A stretch of 64,000 nucleotides of DNA, from NCBI GenBank assembly GCA_963971225.1, contig OZ020267.1, positions 33,475,989 through 33,539,988 on the forward strand. The letters are read 5' to 3'. Shown here piece by piece: positions 35,150-47,600 of this stretch (position 1 is the stretch's first letter; each line of letters starts with the position of its first letter). The notes under the pieces were generated by a model. It was not told the origin of the DNA and searched no databases. It saw only the letters and a list, made by a program, of their open reading frames with translations. The position numbers and the translations under genes were made by a program. Source of the DNA: Melieria omissa. Lineage: Eukaryota > Arthropoda > Insecta > Diptera > Ulidiidae.

Positions 35150-35985
35150 AATTTTTTGAGGATTTTTTGAGGTTATAAAATTCAATGCCAAAAAATATGA
35201 ACCAAATAATTGAGAAAATACAAGAAATGGGCAAAAATACTTTGATGAAAATATTTGTCTTGTAATGTTGTGTGTTGGATTTGGTTTTGTAAAAAAATGT
35301 TTATCTCTCTCTCTCGTTTCGGTATCGAATGCAGTTGGCTGTAAATGCTAATTTGGATAATTTGCATTTGAGATAACAAATATGTATAACTAACCTGTAT
35401 TTTTTCTTTTTGTTTATTTACTTATTTTTTTAATTATTTTATATTATTTTTATTTTATTAATTTATTTTTTTCATTATTTTATATTATTTTATTAATTTT
35501 TATTTATTTTTATTATTTTTTATTTATTTTTATTTTATAAATTTTTCATGTTTTATTTGTTTAAATATTTACAGGTGGACAACAACAACAACAATCATAA
35601 AAACATTAATGTTGTGAGTTTTAGAAGCGAAAAACCGATACACAAATAAACTACAACTACTTGCAAGCAGTGACAAACTTACAATTACAACAACAATATT
35701 AAACAAATCAAAACCAGCCCACAAATAACGCCGGCTGAACGCATACTTCATTAGCAACAACAACAAATGCCCAAAAGGTAAACATACTACAATAACAAAG
35801 TGATAAAAACAAAAATGCAACAGCAACAACGGTTGTAGCGAAACGAAAAACCGGCTTTTGTTGCTGCACTTCGAACACAAACCGTTAAACGTGCAACACA
35901 CCACGCTTTCTTCGTACAACGTGCGCCAGACGCCGCACAACTGAACGACACTCAAACTGAACGAAGCCAACCTACGATCTGAGCC
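35150..35985. other. Intergenic DNA with AT-rich tract
   Basis: 35400-35570 is a TTTTATTATTTTT-type tract, and 35570-35900 is CAA/ACA-rich. No gene is recognised. Confidence 0.4.
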
Positions 35986-35989
35986 AGCA

Positions 35990-36800
35990 ACATTGCCAGT
36001 CAGTCAGTTGCCTCAGTGGGCGCAGATGCTACACAGTCTCGTCGCGCCACGTGGAGCCGCAGCCGCAGCAGCCTCAACTGAATTCAGTCCAACTCGGCTC
36101 CAACCACAACGCAACCGTACAGCAACTGCTGCTGCCAACTTGAAATGCTGGCCGTGATCTTGATGCGTTCAGTTGTTGGATAACAACGCATGCGCACGCA
36201 CACTCGCCACCCGACAACGCACCGTCAACGCTCAGGAACCCAAACGAATATCAACGTTGCTTGGCGCTTTCGAACACCAACTGGAACTGGGCTGTGTACT
36301 GAGCTAAGAAAGTGTAAAATTGTGAAAGTAAAAAATCGAAAAAGGTGACAAACTGCTAAACATGCACAGCCGCATGGAAGTGTTTGAAATTTTTGTGAAT
36401 TCGAATGTCGTTGACGGCGACCAACAGCGTGAATTGCTATGAACGAAACGTGCTAAATAATGCGCAAGTCAGGCATTGAGTCAGCAATAAAATCTGGCCA
36501 CAAAAAAAATCTGTGTAAACACGAAAGGAAAGTTAAAAGTTCCATACGACCAAACGGCGAAACTGTCCAAAGTGTTTGTATTGAACGAAGCGAAAGAAAT
36601 TGTGTCAAAAATTCGAGGCTGTGCTGCGAATTTGGTCGACATTGAAAGCGGAGCAAGTGCGGATTTGGGTTTGCAACGCAGCCAATTTAGTTGGCAGTGT
36701 GCAAAACAAGTGTTAAAGTGGCGCTTTGTGTGTGGAACAAAGGGCAACTTAAGTGTGTAAAAGTGACCATTGAGGCTGATTGGAGCATAACAAATCAGTG
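35990..36800 (+). promoter_or_regulatory. Candidate promoter and 5' leader exon for gene 2
   Basis: Overlapping TCAGTCAGTT initiator matches lie at 36000-36009. They are followed by GC-richer sequence with CAACTG words and then typical dipteran leader text (AAGTGTAAAATTGTGAAAGT at about 36309, repeated GTGAAA/AAGTG). No long coding frame is present. The gene 2 coding exon opens at a splice acceptor (41500-41501), so an upstream non-coding exon must exist, and this is the nearest plausible one. The donor site was not determined. Confidence 0.4.
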
Positions 36801-36974
36801 ACAGATGGCTTTGCAAGGCTTTGGAATTAAATAAAAAATTTGATGGACAAAAAAGATAAATAGAACTAAAAAGAGATAAAAGCAAAAGATAATTGATTGT
36901 TAGCAAACTGCAATAACATGGATTTTTGTGCTGAAATTCGGGTTAAGACGCAAATTCCAACTGATTCTTTTATG

Positions 36975-37225
36975 TTGCTAACAAAATACTGATTATTGAA
37001 TTTAAAAAGGTTCAAATATTCTTTGAAACGGTTTTATAAATTGGTCGTTCTTTGAAATATCCACAAAAGTACAGAACGTAATTCTCCTTAGGGAAAGGAA
37101 AACTCTTCTCAGAAGGTAAATGAAATACTGATTATTGAATTTGAAAAGGTTCAAATAATCTTTGAAACGGTTCTATAAATCGGTCTTTCTTTAAAAATCT
37201 CCTCAGGGAAAGCTGGTGTTTTTAG
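36975..37225. repeat. Two-copy direct duplication (~140 bp)
   Basis: AAATACTGATTATTGAATTT, GGTTCAAATA, CTTTGAAACGGTT and TATAAATYGGTC occur at about 36984-37060 and again at 37125-37190, with a shared CTCCTYAGGGAAAG after each. Confidence 0.8.
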
Positions 37226-37539
37226 GGGGTAAAGGGAAGTAAACTGGACAAATTAAAAATAAATTGGGTAGAGAAGCCAAAAAGCGTTTTAGTTAGTTAG
37301 ATCGGCTTTGATAGATTTCAATAATAAAATATTATAAAAACTCCAGACTTCAAACGTCGGCGGACCGGGTAAAGAAAACACGTTTGGTTTTTCGTTTTTG
37401 GGTCTTTATTCGTCGGCGACTAATGTGCGAAAGTCATAATGTACAAAGGGTGAACGTTGGGCGGTATAAACGGCCTAGACCGGGGAGTAGAAATAGTGGC
37501 AACATAAGTACAGAAGGAGAAGGAAAGGATAGGACTAGC

Positions 37540-38780
37540 AATGAGATCGATAGATCACAATGAGCTTGAAACATTCTTATAAGAGGCCGACAGAACCAAA
37601 TAAATGTTTTAGGTAGTTTTTAAATCCAAAAACTACGGACTAATTGATAGATCACAAAAACCTCAGACATCAAGTCACACTGAGCTTGAAGAACTTTTGA
37701 AAGAGGCGAGAGAACCAAAAAATTTTTGAGGTAGTTTTTAGATCAAAAAACTACGGACTGATTGATAGATAGAGACAGACATTGTCTCGCATACTTAAGT
37801 CACACAGAGCTTGAAGCATTCTTAGAAAGGATCGAGAAAACCAAAAAAGTGTGAAGTGAAGCCTACGGACTGATTGATAGATCACACAAACCTCAGACTT
37901 AATCTTGCACACTTAAATCACGCTGAGCTTTAAACATTCTTAGAAGAGGACGGGAGAACCAAAAAAATGTTTTAGGTAGTTTTTAGATAAGAAGGTTTAC
38001 TAACTTATTGATAGATCAAAAAAACCTCATACGTCATTTCGCACATTTAAGTCTTACCGAGCTTGAAACATGCTTAGAAGAGGCCGAGAGATCCAAAAAA
38101 GGGTTTCAGTTAGTTTTTAGATCGTGATAGATCACAAGAACCTCAGACGTCATCTCGCACACTTAAATCAAACTGAGCTTGAAACATTCTTAGAAGAGTC
38201 CGAGAGAACCAAAAAAAAACTGTAGGTAGTTTTTGGATAGGGAAGTCTACTGACTGATTGATAGATCAAAAGAACCTCAGATGTCATTTCGCACACTTAA
38301 GTCTTACCCAGCTTGAAACACGCTTAGAAGGACCGAGAGATCCAAAAAAGTGTTTCAGTTAGTTTTTAGATCCTGATAGATCACAAGAACCTCAGGCGTC
38401 ATCTCGCACACTTAAATCAAACCGAGCTTGAAACATTCTTAGAAGAGGCCGAGAGAACCAAAAAAGTGTTTCAGTTAGTTTTTAGATCAGGACTGTTTGA
38501 TAGATCACAAAAACCTCAGATATCATCTCGCAACACTTAAGTTTTTAGATCAGTGAGTCTACTGACAGATTGAAAGATCACAAAAACTTCTGACGTCAAC
38601 TCGCACACTTAAGTCACACTGAGCTTGAAATATTCTTAGAAGAGGTCGAGAGAACCCAAAAATTTTTTAATTGAGTTTTTAGATCAGTGAGTCTACTAAC
38701 TGATTGATCGATCAAAAAAACCTCAGACGTCATTTCGCATACTAAGCTTGAAACATTCTTAGAAGAGACCGATACATGAT
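37540..38780. repeat. ~120-bp minisatellite, about 10 copies
   Basis: The block GAGCTTGAAACATTCTTAGA starts units near 37563, 37683, 37807, 37925, 38059, 38176, 38310, 38424, 38631 and 38755. Each is followed by GAGAGAACCAAAAAA, TTAGTTTTTAGAT, TGATTGATAGATCA and CCTCAGACGTCAT..CGCACACTTAAGT. Copies vary by indels, so spacing is 114-134 bases except for one partly lost unit (38424-38631). Confidence 0.92.
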
Positions 38781-38934
38781 AATGAAATAAATAATCTTAA
38801 TTATATATAAAATTAAAATAAACTATGAAACTTCCATACAAGTTCCAAATGTTTCATGCTGATTAAAATTTTATAAAAAAAAAATGTGTTAGGTGCATCA
38901 AAACAACTTGAATTATTTTCAACAACCACGTAAA

Positions 38935-39145
38935 CAAGCAGAATAACAAAATTAGTATTGAAATTTGAAATAAAAATTGAAATAAAAAAAAAAAATTGCG
39001 ATAAAAATTGAAATCAAAATTGAAAAAAAAATTTAATAAAAATTGCAATAAATATTGAAAAAAATTGAAATACAAATTGAATAAAAAAGTGAAATAAAAA
39101 TTGAAATAAAAATTGAAATAAAAAATGAAAAAAAATTGCAATAAA
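38935..39145. repeat. ATTGAAATAAAA satellite, left part
   Basis: Degenerate repeats of ATTGAAATAAAA of about 12-15 bases continue on the far side of the Helitron at 41015-41215. The two parts were one tract before that insertion. Confidence 0.88.
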
Positions 39146-41014
39146 TCTATATATATAAAAATCAAATAAATTTCGTATGTGTTCTATAGACTCCCAAACC
39201 ACCAGACCTATTTTAATAAAATATTACGTGTGTGTTTACGGGCACCGTGTGGAAGGTTCTTAGCATAGGGGGCGTGGCATTATTCAAGGGGGCGTGGCAC
39301 CGCCTATACAACTCAATTCTTTAATATTGAATATCTTCAGAATTATAAGTCGTATAGCATTGAAATTTGGTACAGTGTCATGGCGTAAACATGTTGTTCG
39401 ACCGGTAAAATTTAATGGGCGTTGGACAAGGGGCGTGGCACTTTTTAAATTCCGGTGTAACTTTCGAACTATAGCGTTCACATCAGTGAAACTCGGTACA
39501 AACTAACGATTTGGTCGTGTCCTTCGACAGGGAGAATAGGGTGGGTTTTTGACAAGGGGGCGTGGCGCCGCCCATACAAGCCAACTTTTTAATACGGATT
39601 ATCTTCGGAATTATAAGTCGTATAGTATTGAAATTTGGTACAGTGTCATGGCGTAAACGTGTCTTTCCAGAAATAAAATTTAATGGGCTTTGGAAAGGGG
39701 CGTGGCACTTTTTAAATTCCGGTGTAGCTTTTGAACTATAGCATTCACATCAATGACACTCGGTATAAACTTATTATTTAGTCGTGCCCTTCGGCAGGGG
39801 GAATAGGGTTTATTTTGGACAAGGAGGCGTGGCACCGCCCATACAACACAACTTTTTGATATGGAATATCTTCGGAATTATAAGTCGCTCAGCATTGAAA
39901 TTTGGAACAGTGTCATGGCGTAAACGTGTCTTTCCAGAAATAAAATTTAATGGGCTTTGGAAAGGGGCGTGGCACTTTTTAAATTCCGGTGTAGCTTTTG
40001 AACTATAGCATTCACATCAATGACACTCGGTATAAACTTATTATTTAGTCGTGTCCTTCGGCAGGGGGAATAGGGTTTATTTTAGACAAGGGGGCGTGGC
40101 ACCGTCCATACAACCCAAATTGTTGATTAGAAATATCTTCAGAATTATAGGTCGCTCAGTATTGAAATTTGGAACATTGTCATTATGTAAGCATGTCATT
40201 CGACTGGTAAAATTTAATGGGCGTTGGACAAGGGGCGTGGAACTTTTTAAATTCCGGTGTTACTTTTGAACTATAGCATTCACATCAACGACACTTGGTA
40301 CAAAGTAACGATTTGGTCATGTCCTTCGGCATGGGGAATAGGGTGTATTTTGGACAAGGAGGCGTGGCACCGCCCATACAACCCAACTTTTTGATATGGA
40401 ATATCTTCGGAATTATAAGTCGCTCAGCATTGAAATTTGGAACAGTGTCATGGCGTAAACGTGTCTTTCCACAAATAAAATTTAATGGGTTTTGGAAAGG
40501 GGCGTGGCACTTTTTAAATTCCGGTGTAGCTTTTGAACTATAGCATTCACATGAATGACACTCGGTATAAACTTATTATTTAGTCGTGTCCTTTGGCAGG
40601 GTGAATAGGGTGGATTTTGGGCAACGGGGCGGGGCACCACTCATGCAACTCAAATTTTTAATATGGAATAATTTCGGAATTATAAGTCATACAACACTAA
40701 AATTTAGTACCCTGTCGTCTCATACATGAGTCATTCTAATGATAAGATTTGATGGGCGTCAGACAAGGGGCGTGGCGCATTGTTTGTGACCCAAATATTT
40801 TGCTGAACTTTGAGTGGCACAGCAATGAAACTAAGTACGAACCTACCATTTTCCCTTCCGAAAGACGGGATGGTGCGGGTATTGAACAAGGGGGCTTGGA
40901 ACCGCCCATATAACTTAAATCTATATATATATACAAGAAAGTGACTGTATGTGAGTTACGGCATCACACACAAACGGACCGTTTGGGCGAGACGAAGTTT
41001 GCCGGGTCAGCTAG
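39146..41014 (+). mobile_element. Non-autonomous Helitron with internal 267-bp tandem repeats
   Basis: It starts TCTATATATATAAAAATCAA at 39146 and ends GCCGGGTCAGCTAG at 41014, the 5'-TC and CTAG-3' ends of insect Helitrons. It sits between A (39145) and T (41015), the expected AT target with no duplication. Just before the 3' end CACAAACGGACCGTTTGGGC can form a short hairpin. The interior has about six to seven copies of a roughly 267-base unit (starts near 39294, 39562, 39829, 40098, 40365, 40632 and 40899), each with GGGGCGTGGCACC, CATACAACCCAA and TCTTCGGAATTATAAGTCG. No Rep/helicase is encoded. Confidence 0.92.
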
Positions 41015-41215
41015 TATTGAAATAAAAATTGAAATAAAACTTTAAATAAGAATTGAAATAAAAATTTAAATAAAAATTTAAATGAAAATTGAAATAAAAA
41101 TTAAAATATTTTAAGTGAAAAATATATATTGAACAATATCGATAATTGAAATAAAAATTGAAATAAAAATTGAAATAAAAATTGCAATAACAATTTAAAT
41201 ACAAATTTTAATATT
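41015..41215. repeat. ATTGAAATAAAA satellite, right part
   Basis: It resumes immediately after the Helitron with TATTGAAATAAAAATTG and runs to the TTAA of the next MITE, with a non-repeat interruption near 41105-41150. Confidence 0.88.
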
Positions 41216-41219
41216 TTAA

Positions 41220-41460
41220 CCCATTCGAGACGACGATTTTTTTCGAACACTTGTCCCAGGAGCGAAATTTTATTTTTCTTTGTTTGTACACAGTAAAACC
41301 AATGGCAAATTTGTTTTTCCTGTACTTTACAGATTTCATTAGTTCCAGAAAAATCTTATTTCGACTACTAGTTTACTCAGAATAACTGATAATTGCACAT
41401 TACTGTCTTATAGCCTCGAAAATCCATTACACACACGGTGTGCTATCGGTCTCGAATGGG
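41220..41460. mobile_element. TTAA-flanked piggyBac-like MITE
   Basis: TTAA at 41216-41219 and 41461-41464 flank a 241-base segment whose ends CCCATTCGAGAC and GTCTCGAATGGG are perfect 12-base inverted repeats. A CCC start and TTAA target are piggyBac traits. No coding capacity is present. It ends 36 bases before the splice acceptor of the first gene 2 coding exon. Confidence 0.85.
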
Positions 41461-41501
41461 TTAAGTGAACAAGTAAATAAATTCTTTTTTTTTATATATA
41501 G

Positions 41502-41683
41502 GCAACAATTTTGTATTGCGCCGCTTCCACATAAAACTAATACGGATATGAATAACAATTACTACAACAACAACTCAAAAGAACTGTAGAAAGTTGCATA
41601 CCTAACAGTGAACAGTGTAAAAGTGCTAAAACATTAGCTGAGCAAATTCTACAGTCGCCGCCAGTTTTAGTGAAAAGCAATCA
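41502..41683 (+). other. 5' UTR part of the first gene 2 coding exon
   Basis: A polypyrimidine tract and TATATATAG give an acceptor with AG at 41500-41501. The 182 bases to the ATG are leader-like, with ACAACAACA, AACAGTGTAAAAGTG and CAGTTTTAGTGAAAAG. The upstream exon is not certain; see 35990-36800. Confidence 0.6.
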
Positions 41684-44600
41684 ATGCAATCAATTTTACA
41701 ATTAGACATCAATAACAACAACAGCAACGTTTCAGTGACAAGACCACAAATGCAGAAATTCAAACGTTTGAAGCAGTGGAATCTGCTGCACACACCAACA
41801 ACAACCACAACACCAACAACAGCAACAATGACAAAAACATTGGCCACGCAACAGTGCAAAATTGGCGGATATCAATCTTTGCACAAAAACAACATCAACA
41901 TGACGTGCAACACAGCTACAAGAACAACCAAAACAGCATCAACAACAACAAAAACACCAACAGCGATAAATTCAACGGCCGTACAGGCGACGTGCCACTC
42001 ACCCAACTTACCAATTTGGTCAAAACAACCGCAAGCCGGCAAAAGCAACAGCGCCAATTTCAGCTGCTGCAGCAATAGCAACAACAACTATGAATATTGC
42101 AGTCATCACAGCAGCAGCCAATCGATCAATGGCGACAGTAATCGGCACAGTAGGACAACAGCGCCAGCTGAGCACTGGACGCCACCGCTGAGCGCTAATC
42201 GAAACAGGCCATGGCCGTGGCGAAAGACGGCACTCGCTCAGCAACATTGGCACTTGTTGACGTTGCTGCTCATATTGCTAATGGCCGTGGAGGGTTTGGC
42301 AGTTGTGGCGCCTGCGGTCAGAGCCGAGAACAGTGCCTTCTTGGCCAGCACAACGCCCATGACGCACTGGAGCAGCACAACAAACAGCACGCAACCGGAA
42401 TTGGCCACAAGCGAAGCGCCAGCAATTAATGCAACAAATTGGCAACAAAATGCAAGCAAGGAGGGCGATTCGATTTTTATGCGCTTTGCGCGACGTTTCT
42501 CCACTGGCAATGAGCTGTGGGATGGCATCATTCGCGATTGCTACCAGCGGCCATCGTTCAGCTGCTTTCAGAAGAATGTCTACATTTATCTGAACGAGGC
42601 GCTCGATGCGCAAGATGTCAATGTGACGCAGCGTCTGAAGTTCTATAAAAACCAGGTGGACTATGCCGAGGCGCCACTGGAGCCCACAGAGGCGGCTATT
42701 GTCAAAGATGCAGTGGAAGAATCGGCGGAGGAAACTCAAACAGCGGACGAGCATTTGCTGCTCAACGAAATACCGCGCGACGCAGGCAGAGCCATGGGTC
42801 AGTAGAGTAATTTAAGAATTTTTATTTAATTTTAATTTTTTTATGTAATTTTTATAATTGCGGCGCTCACAATGTCCATGAATTTGTTGTGCCAAGTATT
42901 ACAAAACTTCTTCATTCTTTTTGTTTTCATTTGATTTCATTTTCGATTTCATTGGCCAACCTCAGTTTGATTGCTTTGTTTTGTTTTTGTTTTATTGTTT
43001 TCATTATAATCTCGCATGGTGATTAACACGCTCACGTCTGGCGTTGAACTTCTTTACGCTGATTTGTTGTTTTCTCACCTTCTTGAAAATTCGCTTTTAT
43101 TTAAACTTTCACTGGCGCACAGCTGAATGCGCGGCCGGACACAGTTTGATGAGCCACACAGTTGGAATACGAATTGAGATGTGCGTGCGCGCCAATAACT
43201 GTGTGCGACCACAGCTCGTGAGGTTTTCGAGTTGCCGTGGAGCTATTGAGTCATTGTTGCGTGCCTTCGTTTTTTTCTCTCATTTAGTTTGTCGGTCGAC
43301 ATTAATGGAATTTTTTTATGAGCACCGCAGCAGCCATTCGGTTGGTATGAACGAGTTGTGCACTGCAAACAATTACCAAAAAAAATTTTCGAAATTTCAT
43401 TTTACATTCCTTGTCGTTTTTTCGGCTTTCAATTATTATTTTTTTTAATTTTTTTTAGACATGAAATAATTGCCGCTCCTGCAGCAGAAATAAACTCTAT
43501 TTAACGAACTGAAACAGTCATTAACTTTTGAACATTTCCATTTTTAAATTTCCCAATTCATAACTAATGCTGTTTATCGACACTGAATTGCCCAGAGCAC
43601 TTAAGTTTGACTACACATGCAAACAACCAAAAAAAAAGAACATTTATGTGCACAAACAACTCAGCGCACCCAAAGCGTTTTACAATACTTGAACCAACAA
43701 CACAAACATGTGCAGCTGCGTTCCAATATCCCAAAGGACCAAATATACGAAAATGAAAAAGCCGTTTGCAACATTTCCATTTTGCTTGCTTGTTAATGCC
43801 AGTTGCCATCAAGTCTGTATTTCCCCAAAACAACATTTCCGTTGTTCTTCTTGTTGCTTATTTTAACGCACCCGAAAGCTTCTAACAAATCACATACATA
43901 CTTATGTCTGCACATGTATACATATATATACTATATATAGTATGTAGGTGGCTCTCCATGTAGCGCAGCGCCAGCAGCAAAGAACCCAAAATCGAACTAG
44001 ACTGCAGACGTTTACAGCTCGCAAACACACACACATGTAACTTGGGTCTTGTGTGTAAATTTGTGCTTTAGTTGGATTTGCTTATTTTGTAATTTGTAAA
44101 AAAAAGTAAAAGGGGAAAATATAAAATCTATATTTGAAAGCCCGAAACATTTTGCTTGCTTTTTAGACAAAATGCAAACGAGCGTAATGTGAGAAATACT
44201 TGAAGCGATTTTAAAGTAAATGCGAACTCAAGTCGCATGAAAGCAAAGCGAATTTGTCTAATCAAGCGAAACAAAATTTGCCAAAAAATATTGCAACGTG
44301 CCAGACAAACGAATGATGGAATAAATGAGCTAATCGCATTTAAACTAAACAGCAATTTTCGTAATTTGCTTAGCACTTTAGTTTTGCTGTTTTTTGGTAG
44401 AACGAAAGTTGAAAGTTAATTTGTGCTTTTACTCAGCGCTCACCTACACACAACAAAATGATTGTTAGCAAAAGCAAATTAAATTAATTAATTGATTAAA
44501 TTTATTTTAAATAATTAACTAATGTTTTAATTCAACTAACCAGAACATTTTGCATCACTAAGAAATTATTTTATAATAATAAAAAATAATTAAAGAATAC

Positions 44601-47600
44601 AAATTAAAAAACTTGTAAAATATGATTTCATTCATAGAGACAGTCTGCATATCCGGTCTTTGCACTCAAAAATCTGTAAAACTCTTTCAATTTTATATTT
44701 TACTACATGAAAGTAACATTACTTCGATCGTTTCACATATTCAGACTTTTAAATATCGACTTAAACAATTAACTATTATCTACTAAATATAATCGAATTT
44801 CTCCGCCTGGTGTATTTTATGCCCAGCCGTAGGGTTTTCCTTTGGCTGTCAATAGTTGTTTGTTTATATGTGGCATTGTTGTTGTTGTTGCCACAATAAT
44901 GTACGTTCAACAAAACCAAAAAACAAACAAGCCGAAAATGCCTTGTGGGTTAAATGCCTTTTTGTTTTTATTACCAACAAACGCACAAAACTTTGGGTAA
45001 AGAACTTTCAATTGTTGTGTTGGCCTTTCGTTGTTTAGGTTAATTGCCAATTGGGCAAAATACAACGAAAGCAAATTAAACAAATAAATACCAAAATAAG
45101 ATAAAATTAGGCACATAAGTTGAAGCTGAATGCATTTGAGCCGCATTAGTGGCCAACAAAAACACCTGTCGAAGCGACGTTTGGTTGCTCTCGCAATAAA
45201 CGTCAATTCAAATGTAAATTATTCATTTATATGTTTGGCTAACATAAACATAAACATTCCCTCCGCACACAGCCGAAGCGGCAACGCCCATCGAAGAGGT
45301 GACCACCGCCTTGTACGGGAAGAGCCTGAAATTCGCCATGACGCACGACGTCGAACTCAAACTGCCGAACATACTGTTCGATGGTGCAACGTTTCGCATC
45401 TCGCCGCGTTCGATCGAAGGAAATGGCATAATTGCCAAGTTGGAACTGATACCGAAGCAGGAAGTGGAGGCACGTCTGGCCGGAAAAATTATAATGAAGA
45501 AAATACGTAAGTGGCCAATACAGTTGTAAGATTGTTGTTGCTGTTGTTGAGCGAGACGAAAGGAATTTGAGTGTGTGGTGAATTCAGTAATCAATAATTT
45601 TAGGTTAACCATTTAAATAAAGATTTATACTTTAATTATTTATTTATTTCATTCATTAAATCAAATATTTACTTCAATAATTAATAAAAAAATATGTTTC
45701 TTAGTTAGTTTTTGTATTATTAGTTAGTTTAATAATTAACATATTTTTGTAATTTAGTTAGATTATTATTTGATTGAATGAATAAGTTAAAACATGTATT
45801 AATAAATTATTAATTCGTGATTCTGTAAATAGTAGTTTCATTATAATTCAGTTCAGTGAATAATTTAATAAATAATTTTAAAGTTACACTATTTTTATTA
45901 GTTTATTTTTAGTTAATTATTACTTCAAGTTAACTTTTTAAATTATTCAATAATTCAATTACTCACTTAATTAATTAATATAACAAAATTTTTGCAGTAA
46001 AATGTGTTTGTTAGTTAGTTTTTGTATCAGTTAGTCTAACAATTAAGTTATTTTTGCAATTTAATTACATTATTCTTTAATTGAATGAATAAGTGAACAA
46101 ATTAATTAATAAATTATTAATTAGTGATTCTGTAAATAGTAGTTTCATTATTAATCAATTAAGTGAATAATTTAATAAATAATTTTGAAGTTACACTACT
46201 TTTATTGGTTTTTTATTAGTTAATTAATACTTCAAGTTAACTTATTAAATTTTCCATTAATTTACTTATTCACTTAATTAATTAGAACATACAATTTTTT
46301 CAGTTAAATATTTAATTATTATTCAATTAATAGTTAATTAATACTTCAAGTTAACTTATTAAATTACAAAATAATTCAATTATTCACTTAATTAATGAAT
46401 AAAAAAAATTTTTTTCAGTTAAATATTTTATTATTAGTCAATTAATTTATTAATTGATTTGTTTTACATCATTTACATTGATTTTTAATTTATTAAGTAA
46501 TGAAATATATGAGTCAATAAATAAATAATTATTCAATTAAGTTTTTAATCGAATTAATTATTTAAAAAATACACCACTCCTATCGATTTTTAATAAAATG
46601 ATTCATACTTTAAATTATTTCATTACCTAATTATTCACTTCAGTAATTAAAAAAATGTTTTTTTTATCATTAGTCAATTCATTTATTAATTGATTTATGA
46701 TTGGATCATTAGTCAATTCATTTATTAATTGATGAATGATTGGATCATTAGTCAATTAATTTATTAATAGATTTATTTTACATCATTTAAATAATTTTTT
46801 TATTTATTATTTTATTATTTTTAATTTATTTTTTATTTTTAAAAGTTTCACCTTTTCTATCAGTTCATCAATAATTTATTAACTAAGCGAATAATTGAAT
46901 TAATGATTTTAATGTTATACCGCTTTATTAAGTTAGTGAATAAATGAATAATGAATGAACGAATAATGATTTTATTAGTAATTTAGTAATTAGTTATTTA
47001 ATTAATTAATTAACTAAGTCAATAATTGAATCATTGACTTCAAAGTTTCATCTTTTCTATCAGTTTATTAATAATTAATATAATTAATTAATTAATAAAA
47101 AATTCTTTTCATTTGAATTGCCGAAATAAATGTAGCAAACAATTAAAAGTTTTTCCATTCAATGCCGACTTTGGTTCAATTACATTTTCAATTTTCGGTT
47201 TCGTCTTTTCCCATAGAAAAATTCTTGCGCAGCAAATTGTTGCTATCATTCCTGGCGTTGGTGCTCATCATTAAAATCATCAAAATCAAACTGTTCTGGC
47301 TGCTGCCGCTGGTGATTGGCGTCGGCGCCGCCAAGAAGTTGCTGCTCAAATTTCTGCTCTTCCTCTTTCCGGCACTGTCGCACTTATTCAAACTGTGCTC
47401 GTACTACCAGCAGACCTACCACTCGACCAAGTTCCATCATCATCATCACCTGATCAACCATCATCACACGGTGAGTACGAAACTGGGCCACCAGTCGTTT
47501 GCGGTTGAAAGCGAAAGCCCAGCAGGGCAAACTGCCGTTCAAGTACATAATCGGTCGAGTGTTGTGACGCATTGCCGGCATTGCGTTGTTTGTGTCTGAA

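Noticed and set aside
37540..38780. CRISPR-like array
   Set aside because: Whole 120-bp units are repeated without unique spacers, in a eukaryotic genome; it is a minisatellite.
42211..42754. Alternative frames overlapping gene 2 exon 1 on both strands
   Set aside because: They are shadows of the phase-consistent Osiris frame.
47162..47599. Full 145-codon open frame as a separate gene
   Set aside because: Only 47217-47470 is an exon; it joins both neighbours in phase and the rest is intron.
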